Shown piece by piece: positions 1-6,847 of a stretch of DNA of 12,205 nucleotides (position 1 is its first letter; each line of letters begins with the position of its first letter). The notes under the pieces are model-generated. The model saw only the letters and a list, made by a program, of their open reading frames with translations. It was not told the origin of the DNA and ran no database searches. The stretch covers positions 1-12,205 of the forward strand of contig NZ_DATHMR010000047.1 of the NCBI RefSeq assembly GCF_035486915.1, written 5' to 3'. The translations under genes were made by a program, and so were the position numbers. Source of the stretch: Dyella_B sp035486915 (GTDB lineage: Bacteria > Pseudomonadota > Gammaproteobacteria > Xanthomonadales > Rhodanobacteraceae).

Positions 1-32
1 TAGCAAACCATGATCTGATCGGGGAACGCATC

Positions 33-551
33 ATGAAGTACCAAGGAACGATTCTTCTCGCAGCGCTGTGTGTTCTTCTGGGCGCCTGCGATATGCCGGA
101 TACCACCATGGCGAACGGCGCCGTCACGTTGAGGGACAACGTCGTGACCCTGCATGCCGATGGCGCGCCCAATGCCATCATCAATGCGAGAGGCGAACTG
201 CAGATCGGCGACAAGACGATCACCACTACACCGCCACAGCAGGGACTTCTGGTGCTCTATTACGAGAACGTCGCCGATGTGCACGACACCGGCGTCGAAA
301 TGGGCAAAGTCGGCGCAGGCATGGGCAAGAATGCGCTGCAGGACAAGTTGAGCGGCAAGTCCAAGGATGAGACCGACAAGGACGCCGAAAATGGTGCCGC
401 TCAATTGAAAACACTGGGCAAGAAGATGTGCCAGGACCAGATAAACGTACAGAACGTACAAAATCAGTTGGCCGCCCAGCTCCCCGACTTCAAACCGTAC
501 GGCAAGATTTTTACCGACGAGGAAAAGTCGTGCGACAAGGACGACGACTAG
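33..551 (+). CDS. Small lipoprotein, YggN/DUF2884-like (paralogue 1)
   Basis: A 172-residue predicted lipoprotein of unknown function. The N-terminus is a lipoprotein signal peptide: Lys2, a hydrophobic core, and a lipobox LGAC ending at Cys19, the predicted lipidation site. The mature protein starts C-D-M; Asp at +2 is the classical inner-membrane retention signal in E. coli, so it may stay in the inner membrane facing the periplasm (inference). The mature part has a small beta-like segment (about 28-65), a glycine-zipper-like stretch with G87, G91, G94 and G98, a charged linker (about 104-120), and a C-terminal helix with C133, the motif QLPDFKPYG (149-157) and C167. The next gene encodes a clear paralogue. 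The order of a 'G-ELQIGDK' strand, a QQ-LL-YY segment and a late 'K-MCQD' helix resembles YggN (DUF2884), but this is distant and from memory. Start at 33 is supported by GGGGA about 8 bases upstream and by the signal peptide. Confidence 0.85.
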   Translation: MKYQGTILLAALCVLLGACDMPDTTMANGAVTLRDNVVTLHADGAPNAIINARGELQIGDKTITTTPPQQGLLVLYYENVADVHDTGVEMGKVGAGMGKNALQDKLSGKSKDETDKDAENGAAQLKTLGKKMCQDQINVQNVQNQLAAQLPDFKPYGKIFTDEEKSCDKDDD

Positions 552-609
552 AACGAATGAGTCACCCGACAACGTTAGGTCAACCATCGGCACAGCAGGT
601 CACGCACTC

Positions 610-1170
610 ATGAAAAGCACGCTCGCTCTTGGACTACTGACGGCCTGCCTGTTCATTACGGCATGCGGCAAATCCGACAACGATGTGATCGTTATCGACG
701 GCTCGACCAACATGGCCAATGGACACATCCGGTTGAACAACGACCATGTGGTATTGCGTGTCGATGGTTCGCCTGACGCCACGATCAACGAGAACGGCGA
801 CCTACTGATCGACCAGCAAAGCGTGAGCATCAACGACACGCAACGCCAGTTGCTAAAGTCGTACTATCAAAATGCCTATGCGATCCGCACCGACGGCATT
901 GCCACCGGCAAAGCCGGTGCGGCAGTCGGTGCGCAAGCACTCAAGAGTGTGGCGACGCGGTTGGCCAGCGGCGATCCCGACAAGATTCAGCAGGACGTGA
1001 GCGCCAAGGCTCAGCTCGTCAAGGAAGCGGCCAGAAAGATCTGCCAGGACGTCAGCGGCATCCAGGCCGTGCAAACTCAACTCACTCCGCAGCTTCCTGC
1101 ATTCAAGCCATACGGCAACATCATTGGTCCCGGCGATGCGAAAGATTGCATGGACGGCACAAAGGACTGA
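610..1170 (+). CDS. Small lipoprotein, YggN/DUF2884-like (paralogue 2)
   Basis: A 186-residue predicted lipoprotein of unknown function, paralogous to the gene 58 bases upstream. The signal peptide ends in the lipobox ITAC with Cys19 as predicted lipidation site. The +2 residue is Gly, so unlike its neighbour it carries no Asp retention signal and would be expected to reach the outer membrane if Lol rules apply. Shared with paralogue 1 are MANG (35-38), a DGSP/DGAP turn, the 'NGDLLI' strand, LL-YYQN (81-88), the glycine-zipper-like G96, G100, G103, G107, KICQD (143-147), and QLPAFKPYG (161-169). C145 and C180 align with C133 and C167 of paralogue 1 (spacings 35 and 34), suggesting a conserved disulfide. 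Resemblance to YggN/DUF2884 is recognisable but distant. The ribosome binding site is weak (AGG at 597-599). The two genes are probably co-transcribed and end at the stem-loop 1181-1205. Confidence 0.85.
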   Translation: MKSTLALGLLTACLFITACGKSDNDVIVIDGSTNMANGHIRLNNDHVVLRVDGSPDATINENGDLLIDQQSVSINDTQRQLLKSYYQNAYAIRTDGIATGKAGAAVGAQALKSVATRLASGDPDKIQQDVSAKAQLVKEAARKICQDVSGIQAVQTQLTPQLPAFKPYGNIIGPGDAKDCMDGTKD

Positions 1171-1180
1171 CGCTCATCTA

Positions 1181-1207
1181 CGATGCCGCCCGAAAGGCGG
1201 CATCGCT
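1181..1207. terminator. Stem-loop terminator between convergent genes
   Basis: A perfect 10-bp inverted repeat, CGATGCCGCC (1181-1190) and GGCGGCATCG (1196-1205), with loop CGAAA (1191-1195). It sits 11 bases after the stop of the second lipoprotein gene and 15 bases beyond the end of fumC on the other strand, so it could serve both convergent transcripts. The T tract is poor (CTTTG on the plus strand, none on the minus strand), so it is not a textbook intrinsic terminator. It may act mainly as a transcript 3' end protector or a partial terminator. Confidence 0.65.
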
Positions 1208-1219
1208 TTGACTGTCCCG

Positions 1220-2617
1220 TCAACCTCCGCCGCCACCGCCGCCGTGGATGCCACCCTTTGTTAATGCGCGCGGATCGAGCAACTTCTTCAGCTCTTCTTT
1301 CGACAGGCCCGATTTTTCCAGCGCCACATCCATGATCGGACGCTTTTCCTTGTAGGCCTGCTTGGCTATCGCTGCGCCCTTTTCGTAACCGATGACCGGA
1401 TTCAACGCCGTCACAAGAATCGGATTCATCGCCAGCGCGAGATTGACGCGCTCGGTATTCACCTTGAAGCCGGCAATGGCCTTGTCAGCCAGCAACCGCG
1501 AGACGTTAGCGAGAATGTGGATCGATTGCAGCAAGTTGTAGGCAATCAACGGCAGCATCACATTGAGCTGGAAATTGCCCGATTGCCCGGCGATGGTGAT
1601 CGATGCGTCGTTGCCGATCACTTGCGCTGCCACCATCGTTGTCGCTTCCGGAATCACCGGATTGACCTTGCCTGGCATGATGGACGAACCAGGCTGCAAT
1701 GCGGGCAGCTCGATTTCGCCAATTCCCGCGAGCGGGCCAGAATTCATCCAGCGCAGGTCGTTGGCAATTTTCATCAGCGCTACCGCCAGGGCCTTGAGCT
1801 GACCCGACAGTTCAACCGCAGCGTCTTGCGCGGCCATGCCTTCAAAATAGTTATCGGCCGAGTCGAAGCGCACATCCGTGAGCTTTTTCAGTTCGCGTGC
1901 CACGGCAGCGCCGAATTTCGGATCCGCATTGATCCCTGTGCCGACGGCGGTGCCGCCAAGCGGCAACTGGCGCATGCGCTTGAGGCTATCCTGAATGCGC
2001 TCGATGGCCGATCCGATCTGCGCAGACCATCCTGAGAGTTCCTGACCGAAGGTCACCGGCATCGCGTCCATCAGATGCGTGCGTCCGGTTTTGGGAACAT
2101 TGCGCAATTCATGCGCGCGTCGATCGATCACACGCTTAAGATGCTTCAGCGCAGGCAACAGTTCTTCATGCGTGGTCAACGTCGCGCTGACGTGGATCGT
2201 GGTGGGAATCACGTCGTTGGAACTTTGCCCATAGTTCACGTGATCGTTCGGATGAACCTTGGCGCCGGCTTTTGCCGCGACATGCGCAATCACCTCGTTG
2301 GCATTCATGTTGGTGCTGGTGCCCGAGCCGGTCTGGAAAATGTCGATCGGAAACTGGGCGTCAAACTGACCTTCCGCCACCGACAATGCCGCTTTGCGTA
2401 TCGCCGCCGCCTGCCCTTTCTTCAGATAGCCGAGCGCAAGATTCGCTTCGGCGGCGGCGGCCTTGATCAAACCGAGCGCGCGGATAAAAGACCGCGGCAA
2501 GTGCAAGCCGGAAATCGGGAAATTGTCGATCGCGCGCTGTGTCTGCGCGCCGTAAAGGGCGTCGGCGGGGACTTTCAGTTCGCCCATGCTGTCGTGCTCG
2601 GTGCGGAATCCGCTCAT
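1220..2617 (-). CDS. fumC: Class II fumarate hydratase
   Basis: A 465-residue cytoplasmic, iron-independent fumarase that interconverts fumarate and L-malate in the TCA cycle; family members are homotetramers. Diagnostic motifs are GSGTSTNMNANEV (97-109), the NYGQSSND segment (128-135), TGRTHLMDAMP (177-187; His181 corresponds to E. coli His188) and the superfamily signature GSSIMPGKVNP (310-320) on the mobile catalytic loop. Length is typical (E. coli FumC is 467). The ATG at 2617 is chosen because family homology starts at once (MSGFRTEHDSMGEL). A longer reading to 2662 adds 15 residues unlike the family and would run into the promoter region. AAGAGA lies about 7 bases upstream of the chosen start. 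The C-terminus is unusual: HGGGGGGG, seven glycines from a GGN codon run just before the stop. It is divergent from purB and convergent with the lipoprotein genes. Confidence 0.97.
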   Translation of the reverse strand: MSGFRTEHDSMGELKVPADALYGAQTQRAIDNFPISGLHLPRSFIRALGLIKAAAAEANLALGYLKKGQAAAIRKAALSVAEGQFDAQFPIDIFQTGSGTSTNMNANEVIAHVAAKAGAKVHPNDHVNYGQSSNDVIPTTIHVSATLTTHEELLPALKHLKRVIDRRAHELRNVPKTGRTHLMDAMPVTFGQELSGWSAQIGSAIERIQDSLKRMRQLPLGGTAVGTGINADPKFGAAVARELKKLTDVRFDSADNYFEGMAAQDAAVELSGQLKALAVALMKIANDLRWMNSGPLAGIGEIELPALQPGSSIMPGKVNPVIPEATTMVAAQVIGNDASITIAGQSGNFQLNVMLPLIAYNLLQSIHILANVSRLLADKAIAGFKVNTERVNLALAMNPILVTALNPVIGYEKGAAIAKQAYKEKRPIMDVALEKSGLSKEELKKLLDPRALTKGGIHGGGGGGG

Positions 2618-2718
2618 GGTTGCATCTCTTGCGTAGGGGACCGGGTAACTATAAGCCCGCAAACGTTAGAGGCTGCTCAATGTAAAATAGGTGATTCTGA
2701 TCCCCCGGAAGCTGCCCG
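2618..2718. promoter_or_regulatory. Divergent fumC / purB promoter region
   Basis: A 101-base gap between the divergent starts of fumC and purB, noticeably more AT-rich than its flanks. On the minus strand TATAGT (2653-2648) is a plausible -10 for fumC and would give a leader of about 24 bases. On the plus strand TAAAAT (2683-2688) is a plausible -10 for purB, also giving a leader of about 24 bases, with GGAAG (2707-2711) as ribosome binding site. A second plus-strand candidate, TATAAG (2650-2655), overlaps the fumC -10. I see no convincing -35 box at standard spacing for any of these, so the exact promoters are uncertain. Confidence 0.4.
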
Positions 2719-4086
2719 ATGTCCACCCACGCCCTCACCGCCCTGTCCCCGCTGGACGGCCGATACGCCAGCAAAACCGAGGCGCTGCGCCCCATCTTCA
2801 GCGAATTCGGCCTGATGCATCGCCGCGTGCACGTGGAGATCGAGTGGCTGCTCGCGCTGGCCGCCGAGTCGGGCATTGCCGAGCTGCCGCCCTTTACCGA
2901 GGCGCAGATGGCCAAGCTCAAGGCGATTGCCGCCGATTTCAGCGTGGACGACGGCGCGCGCATCAAGGCGATCGAAGCCACCACCAATCACGACGTGAAG
3001 GCGGTGGAGTACTTCATCAAGGAACGTATCGGCAACGATGCGGCGCTCGCCCAGGCGAAAGAGTTCGTCCACTTCGCCTGCACCAGCGAAGATATCAATA
3101 ACCTTTCCTATGCACTGATGTTGCGCGATGCGCGACAAACCGTGCTGCTGCCCTGGCTGGACAAGATCATCGCCAAGCTGCGCGAACTGTCGCATCAGAA
3201 CGCCAACCTGCCGATGCTGTCGCGCACGCACGGACAAACGGCGTCGCCGAGCACGCTAGGCAAGGAATTGGCGAATGTGGTGGCGCGTCTGGAGCGCCAG
3301 CGCAAGCAGCTTGCGGCGGTGGAAGTGCCCGGCAAGATCAATGGCGCCGTTGGCAATTACAACGCCCATGCCATCGCTTATCCGGATGTGGATTGGCGCA
3401 AGTTTTCGCAGCGTTTCGTCACCGGTCTTGGCCTGGACTACAACCCGTACACCACGCAGATCGAGCCGCATGACGGTGTGGCCGAGTACTGCGACGTCGT
3501 GCGCCGCGCCAACACGATCATGATCGATCTGGCGCGCGACATCTGGGGTTACATCTCCGTCGGTTATTTCAAGCAGGCGCTCAAAGCGGGTGAAGTCGGG
3601 TCCTCGACCATGCCGCACAAGGTCAACCCGATCGATTTCGAAAACGCGGAAGGCAACTTCGGCCTCGCCAATGCACTGCTCGGCCACTTCGCGGAAAAGC
3701 TGCCCATCAGCCGTTGGCAGCGCGACCTCACCGACTCGACCGTGCTACGCGCGCTGGGCACCGCATTCGGTCACGTGCTCGTTGCGTTGGAGTCGCTGCA
3801 GAAGGGCCTGGGCAAACTCAACGTCAATGCCGAGCGCATCGCCACCGATCTCGATGCCAGCTGGGAGGTACTGGCCGAGGCGGTGCAAACCGTGATGCGC
3901 CGCTATGGCTTGCCTGAACCGTACGAGCAGCTCAAGGCGCTGACACGTGGTCAGGGCATCACGCGCGAATCCATGCGTCAGTTCATCGACAGCCTTGCGC
4001 TTCCTGCGGATGCCAAGAAGCGCCTGATGGACCTCACGCCGGGCACCTACATCGGCCTCGCCGACGATCTGGCGAAGGAAATCTGA
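2719..4086 (+). CDS. purB: Adenylosuccinate lyase
   Basis: A 455-residue cytoplasmic enzyme acting twice in purine synthesis: it cleaves SAICAR to AICAR and adenylosuccinate to AMP, releasing fumarate each time. Similarity to E. coli PurB (456 residues) is high end to end: the N-terminal LTALSPLDGRYASK, TTNHDVKAVEYF (88-99), FACTSEDINNLS (119-130), LSRTHGQ (167-173; His171 is a catalytic residue in the family), KINGAVGNYNAH (206-217), and the superfamily signature GSSTMPHKVNP (294-304) with the catalytic serine. It ends in the expected 'TPGTYIGLA' region, so it is complete. The start ATG matches the family N-terminus and has GGAAG seven bases upstream. It belongs to the same superfamily as divergent FumC. 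The next gene starts 67 bases downstream on the same strand. Confidence 0.98.
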   Translation: MSTHALTALSPLDGRYASKTEALRPIFSEFGLMHRRVHVEIEWLLALAAESGIAELPPFTEAQMAKLKAIAADFSVDDGARIKAIEATTNHDVKAVEYFIKERIGNDAALAQAKEFVHFACTSEDINNLSYALMLRDARQTVLLPWLDKIIAKLRELSHQNANLPMLSRTHGQTASPSTLGKELANVVARLERQRKQLAAVEVPGKINGAVGNYNAHAIAYPDVDWRKFSQRFVTGLGLDYNPYTTQIEPHDGVAEYCDVVRRANTIMIDLARDIWGYISVGYFKQALKAGEVGSSTMPHKVNPIDFENAEGNFGLANALLGHFAEKLPISRWQRDLTDSTVLRALGTAFGHVLVALESLQKGLGKLNVNAERIATDLDASWEVLAEAVQTVMRRYGLPEPYEQLKALTRGQGITRESMRQFIDSLALPADAKKRLMDLTPGTYIGLADDLAKEI

Positions 4087-4103
4087 TCGATCGGGCCGGA
4101 CAA

Positions 4104-4129
4104 GGCGTCATGTGATTTGTCATGATGCC
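4104..4129 (+). terminator. Possible stem-loop after purB
   Basis: Arms GGCGTCATG (4104-4112) and CATGATGCC (4121-4129) pair over 9 bp with one G-U wobble around an 8-base loop. The hairpin starts 17 bases after the purB stop and ends 24 bases before the ATG of the permease gene. No T tract follows, so strong intrinsic termination is unlikely. It could protect the purB 3' end or lower expression of the downstream gene. Confidence 0.35.
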
Positions 4130-4153
4130 CTCTGCCCGACCCGAACGAGCCTC

Positions 4154-4903
4154 ATGGCGCCCTTCTCCGAATTCCTGATTTTCGCCGGCATCGGTGCGCT
4201 CGCCCAGCTTGTGGATGGCGCGCTGGGCATGGCGTATGGCGTGACATCGGCGGGCATGTTGCTGGGCATGGGCATGCCGCCGGCACTGGCGAGTGCCAGC
4301 GTGCACTATGCGGAGACATTCACCTGCGGCGCGTCCGGCATCAGTCACTGGTGGGCGGGCAACGTGCAGCGCCGCCTATTTTGGGTGTTGGCGATTCCCG
4401 GTGTCATCGGCGCAGTGATCGGTGCCACGTTGCTAGCCCATCTTCCGCCGTCGTGGATTCGCTATTTCCTCACACCGTATCTCGTGCTGATGGGTTTGTT
4501 CCTACTGTTCCGAACAACCCGGCGCAAGGACCTGCGACATGACGTGCCTCCCGGAACGGGCTTGCTCGGGTTCATTGCGGGTCTGCTCGACGCCGCGGGC
4601 GGCGGCGGGTGGAGTGCGCTGACGGTAACCACTATGGTCGCGCGCGGCCAGGAGCCGCGCTACGTAATCGGCAGTGTGCATTTAGCCAAATGCATCGTCA
4701 GCCTCGCGGCCAGCATCACCTTTCTGCTCAGCATCGGCGAAAGCAAATTGCACGTTGTGCTGGGATTGATTGTGGGTGGCGTGATCGCTGCGCCGTTTGG
4801 TGCTTGGCTGGTGCGCCGCCTGCCGCCGCGTTTGACCACCTTGCTGGCAGGTCTGACGGTGTTGGCATTGGGTCTGTACAACTTCTATCGCATCGTTCGC
4901 TGA
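4154..4903 (+). CDS. TauE/SafE-family membrane permease
   Basis: A 249-residue integral membrane protein of the TauE/SafE (formerly DUF81) family, whose characterised members are linked to export or uptake of sulfite, sulfoacetate and other small organic anions. The substrate here cannot be read from sequence. Hydrophobic segments lie near residues 5-20, 28-42, 74-95, 103-120, 136-150, 178-195, 198-218 and 226-244. The family's internal duplication is visible: AQLVDGALGMAYG (17-29) in the first half and AGLLDAAGGGGWSA (142-155) in the second, each with an acidic residue inside a glycine-rich helix break. A basic loop (RTTRRKDLRHD, 120-130) links the halves. The ATG at 4154 opens directly into the first membrane segment; a GTG at 4112 would add 14 residues with no family character and fall inside the preceding hairpin. 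The ribosome binding site is weak. Likely transcribed with purB or from a local promoter I cannot identify. Confidence 0.85.
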   Translation: MAPFSEFLIFAGIGALAQLVDGALGMAYGVTSAGMLLGMGMPPALASASVHYAETFTCGASGISHWWAGNVQRRLFWVLAIPGVIGAVIGATLLAHLPPSWIRYFLTPYLVLMGLFLLFRTTRRKDLRHDVPPGTGLLGFIAGLLDAAGGGGWSALTVTTMVARGQEPRYVIGSVHLAKCIVSLAASITFLLSIGESKLHVVLGLIVGGVIAAPFGAWLVRRLPPRLTTLLAGLTVLALGLYNFYRIVR

Positions 4904-4926
4904 TCACGGCGGCCAGCGCTCGCGCT

Positions 4927-4932
4927 TACAAT
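4927..4932 (+). promoter_or_regulatory. Possible -10 box just before roxA
   Basis: TACAAT, five of six matches to the sigma-70 -10 consensus, overlaps the first candidate start (4931) of the downstream gene. If it is used, transcription would begin near 4938-4940, on or next to the second in-frame ATG (4940), giving a leaderless mRNA. No good -35 is present at normal spacing, so this is tentative. Confidence 0.25.
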
Positions 4933-6151
4933 GGCGTTTATGGCCCTCTCGAAAACCTCCCGCAAAGCGCTGCCCATCGAAGTAAGCGGCACGCCCAAGC
5001 TGCCACTCGGCATGACACCCGCACAGTTCCTGCGCGATTACTGGCAGAAACGGCCGTTGCTGATTCGCAACGCATTCCCGAACTTCCAATCGCCGGTCGC
5101 CCCCGAGGATCTCGCAGGTCTCGCATGCGAGGACGCAGCGCTCTCGCGTTTGATCCAGCACGATGAAGATCGCGAGCGTTGGCACGTCAAAACAGGACCG
5201 CTTGCTGAAAGTGATTTTGCGAAAACCGGCGATGCGAACTGGACGCTGCTCGTGCAAGACGTCGACAAGTGGGATATGGACGTCGCGGCACTCCTCGATC
5301 ACTTCCGCTTTCTGCCAACCTGGCGCGTCGACGATGTGATGATTTCCTATGCCGAATCCGGCGGCGGTGTAGGCGCACATGTCGACCAATACGATGTGTT
5401 TTTGCTGCAGGGGTTAGGGCAGCGCCACTGGGCGGTCAGCACCGATTCCAATGCACCGAAAGACTTCCGCAGCGACGTCGAACTGAAACAACTGAGCCAT
5501 TTCGAACCCACCCACGAATGGCTGCTCGATGCGGGCGACATGCTGTATCTCCCGCCCGGCGTTCCGCACGACGGCGTGGCATTTGGCGGCCCATGCATGA
5601 CGTACTCGATCGGCATGCGCGCGCCGTCGCAAGCGGAGCTCGTAGGCGATCTGGCCGACTATCTCGCCGAGCATTTGCCGGACGACATGCGCTACGCCGA
5701 CCCGGATCTGGAACCGGCCAAACGCGCCGGCGAGATCGGCAAGGATGCGTTGAAGCGCATCCGCGCGGCACTGCCTTTTGCAGCCGGCATGGACGATGCG
5801 ATGTTGCTCGACTGGTTCGGCCGCTTCATCACGCGTTATCGCAGCGCGCAGACGCCGCTGGCGCCCTCCAAACCACTCAGCGAAGCCGCGTTGATGAAAC
5901 AGTTGACGGGTGGCGCATCGCTGCTTCGTCATCCGTGGTCGCGTTTTGCGTGGGCACAAAACGGATCGCGCTACACGCTTTTCGCGAATGGTCACGGCTA
6001 TCCAGCGACATCTCGCTGGGCTCAGCAGCTTTGTTCGCATCGCACGCTATCACCGCCGTTCGACTTGAATGCGAACGAACGTGCGCTGCTTCTTTCACTG
6101 GTCAACGACGGCCACCTGATCGCACGCAAGCTGAGGACTAGCCGCGCATGA
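4931..6151 (+). CDS. roxA: Cupin 2-oxoglutarate/Fe(II) ribosomal oxygenase, RoxA/YcfD type
   Basis: A 406-residue JmjC-like protein hydroxylase. E. coli RoxA/YcfD hydroxylates an arginine of ribosomal protein L16 using O2, Fe(II) and 2-oxoglutarate; the same role is inferred here from close similarity. The core matches E. coli RoxA closely: FLRDYWQKRPLLIRN (33-47), NWTLLVQDVDKW (103-114), WRVDDVMISYAESGGGVGAH (131-150), DQYDVFLLQGLGQRHW (152-167) and YLPPGVPHDG (206-215). The metal ligands are His150, Asp152 and His213, and Arg165 is a candidate 2-oxoglutarate contact. Residues from about 250 match the helical and winged-helix C-terminal region. It is longer than E. coli RoxA (373), mostly through about 25 extra N-terminal residues. 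Both ATG 4931 and ATG 4940 are possible, and neither has a clear ribosome binding site. It lies 27 bases after the permease gene and overlaps the next gene by 4 bases. Confidence 0.92.
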   Translation: MAFMALSKTSRKALPIEVSGTPKLPLGMTPAQFLRDYWQKRPLLIRNAFPNFQSPVAPEDLAGLACEDAALSRLIQHDEDRERWHVKTGPLAESDFAKTGDANWTLLVQDVDKWDMDVAALLDHFRFLPTWRVDDVMISYAESGGGVGAHVDQYDVFLLQGLGQRHWAVSTDSNAPKDFRSDVELKQLSHFEPTHEWLLDAGDMLYLPPGVPHDGVAFGGPCMTYSIGMRAPSQAELVGDLADYLAEHLPDDMRYADPDLEPAKRAGEIGKDALKRIRAALPFAAGMDDAMLLDWFGRFITRYRSAQTPLAPSKPLSEAALMKQLTGGASLLRHPWSRFAWAQNGSRYTLFANGHGYPATSRWAQQLCSHRTLSPPFDLNANERALLLSLVNDGHLIARKLRTSRA

Positions 6152-6660
6152 GTACGACGCCGGACACGGAAAAAAAAGGCCCACACGCCGTTCGGGATCG
6201 CGACGAACTTGCAGCCGCACGACTGCAATTGCTCGCCGCCGCACGATACAAGCTCGCCATTCATCTGCCATCGTTGCCGGCCGACGCCTTCGGCAGTTCG
6301 GCCGAACTGGCAGAGCTCCGGCGCATCGCAACGTCCGGACGCAACGCCGAGATCCGCATCGTCCTGGGCAACGCCGACGCGGCATTGCGGTCAGGTCATC
6401 GCCTGATCGATCTTGCTCAGCGGCTACCCAGCGCCATCCAGATCCGCACACCTGCCAGCGAAGACGACAGCGGCCCGGTGAATACGGCGTTCTGGCTGCT
6501 CAACGACACCTACGGTTACCTGTTCCTGCCCGATGCCAGCCGACTGGAAGGCCGGGCAGCATTGGAAGATGGCCCGGGACAGGCGCCGCTGCTGCTCGAT
6601 TTCGAACAAATCTGGGAACGGTCCGAGCCGGCCAGTCAGTTGCAGCCGCTGGGTTTGTAA
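6148..6660 (+). CDS. Uncharacterised small protein, possibly DUF7931-like, coupled to roxA
   Basis: A 170-residue soluble protein with no signal peptide or membrane segment. Its ATG overlaps the roxA stop (ATGA, 6148-6151), so translation is probably coupled. After a charged N-terminal tail comes a helix (about 18-36, RDRDELAAARLQLLAAARYK), a strand (37-41), another helix, a strand with EIRIVLGNA (68-76), GHRLIDLAQRLPSAIQIR (83-100), a strand with FWLLNDTYGYLFLP (115-128) and LLLDFEQIWERS (148-159). This pattern recalls the small domain, elsewhere fused to GNAT acetyltransferases in some gammaproteobacteria and which I believe is DUF7931; it is reminiscent of a degenerate phospholipase D-like half domain. 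No catalytic HKD motif is visible, so I assign no enzymatic function. An A8 run (6170-6177) lies at codons 8-10. The CDS is complete, with stop TAA at 6658-6660. Confidence 0.8.
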   Translation: MSTTPDTEKKGPHAVRDRDELAAARLQLLAAARYKLAIHLPSLPADAFGSSAELAELRRIATSGRNAEIRIVLGNADAALRSGHRLIDLAQRLPSAIQIRTPASEDDSGPVNTAFWLLNDTYGYLFLPDASRLEGRAALEDGPGQAPLLLDFEQIWERSEPASQLQPLGL

Positions 6661-6802
6661 ACTGTTGGCTGAACAAGCCTGAAGATGCGGCGCTAAGTGC
6701 ATGAACCGCTTTGACTAGCGACTTTCGCCCAAGACCTTGTCACTGCAGCATTCGCCCGCACTTCCTGCAACGCGCCAGGACTAACTTCGCATAGCAGACA
6801 GG

Positions 6803-6833
6803 TTGCCGCATCGCAGCAGCCCCAGGCTATAAT
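6803..6833 (+). promoter_or_regulatory. Predicted sigma-70 promoter for sucA
   Basis: A perfect TATAAT at 6828-6833 with TTGCCG at 6803-6808 as a four-of-six -35 match, spacing 19 bases. Transcription would start near 6840, leaving a leader of about 70 bases before the GTG of sucA. It is the best -10 box in the window and sits in the only sizeable gap (6661-6908, 248 bases) ahead of the sucAB-lpdA cluster. Apart from this and the hairpin at 6848-6885, I see nothing in that gap. Confidence 0.65.
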
Positions 6834-6847
6834 TAACAGGATTTTTC

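Noticed and set aside
2618..2662. An upstream in-frame start that would lengthen FumC by 15 residues.
   Set aside because: The added residues have no family similarity, the frame would cover the candidate -10 box, and ATG 2617 matches the normal FumC N-terminus.
2075..2815. A 246-codon plus-strand open frame running from inside fumC into purB.
   Set aside because: It overlaps two well-supported genes and the promoter gap, has Arg/His-rich shadow composition and no recognisable domain.
4112..4153. A GTG start for the TauE-like permease 14 codons upstream.
   Set aside because: It lies in the arm of a hairpin, has no ribosome binding site, and the extra residues (including two Cys and a His) do not look like a family N-terminus.
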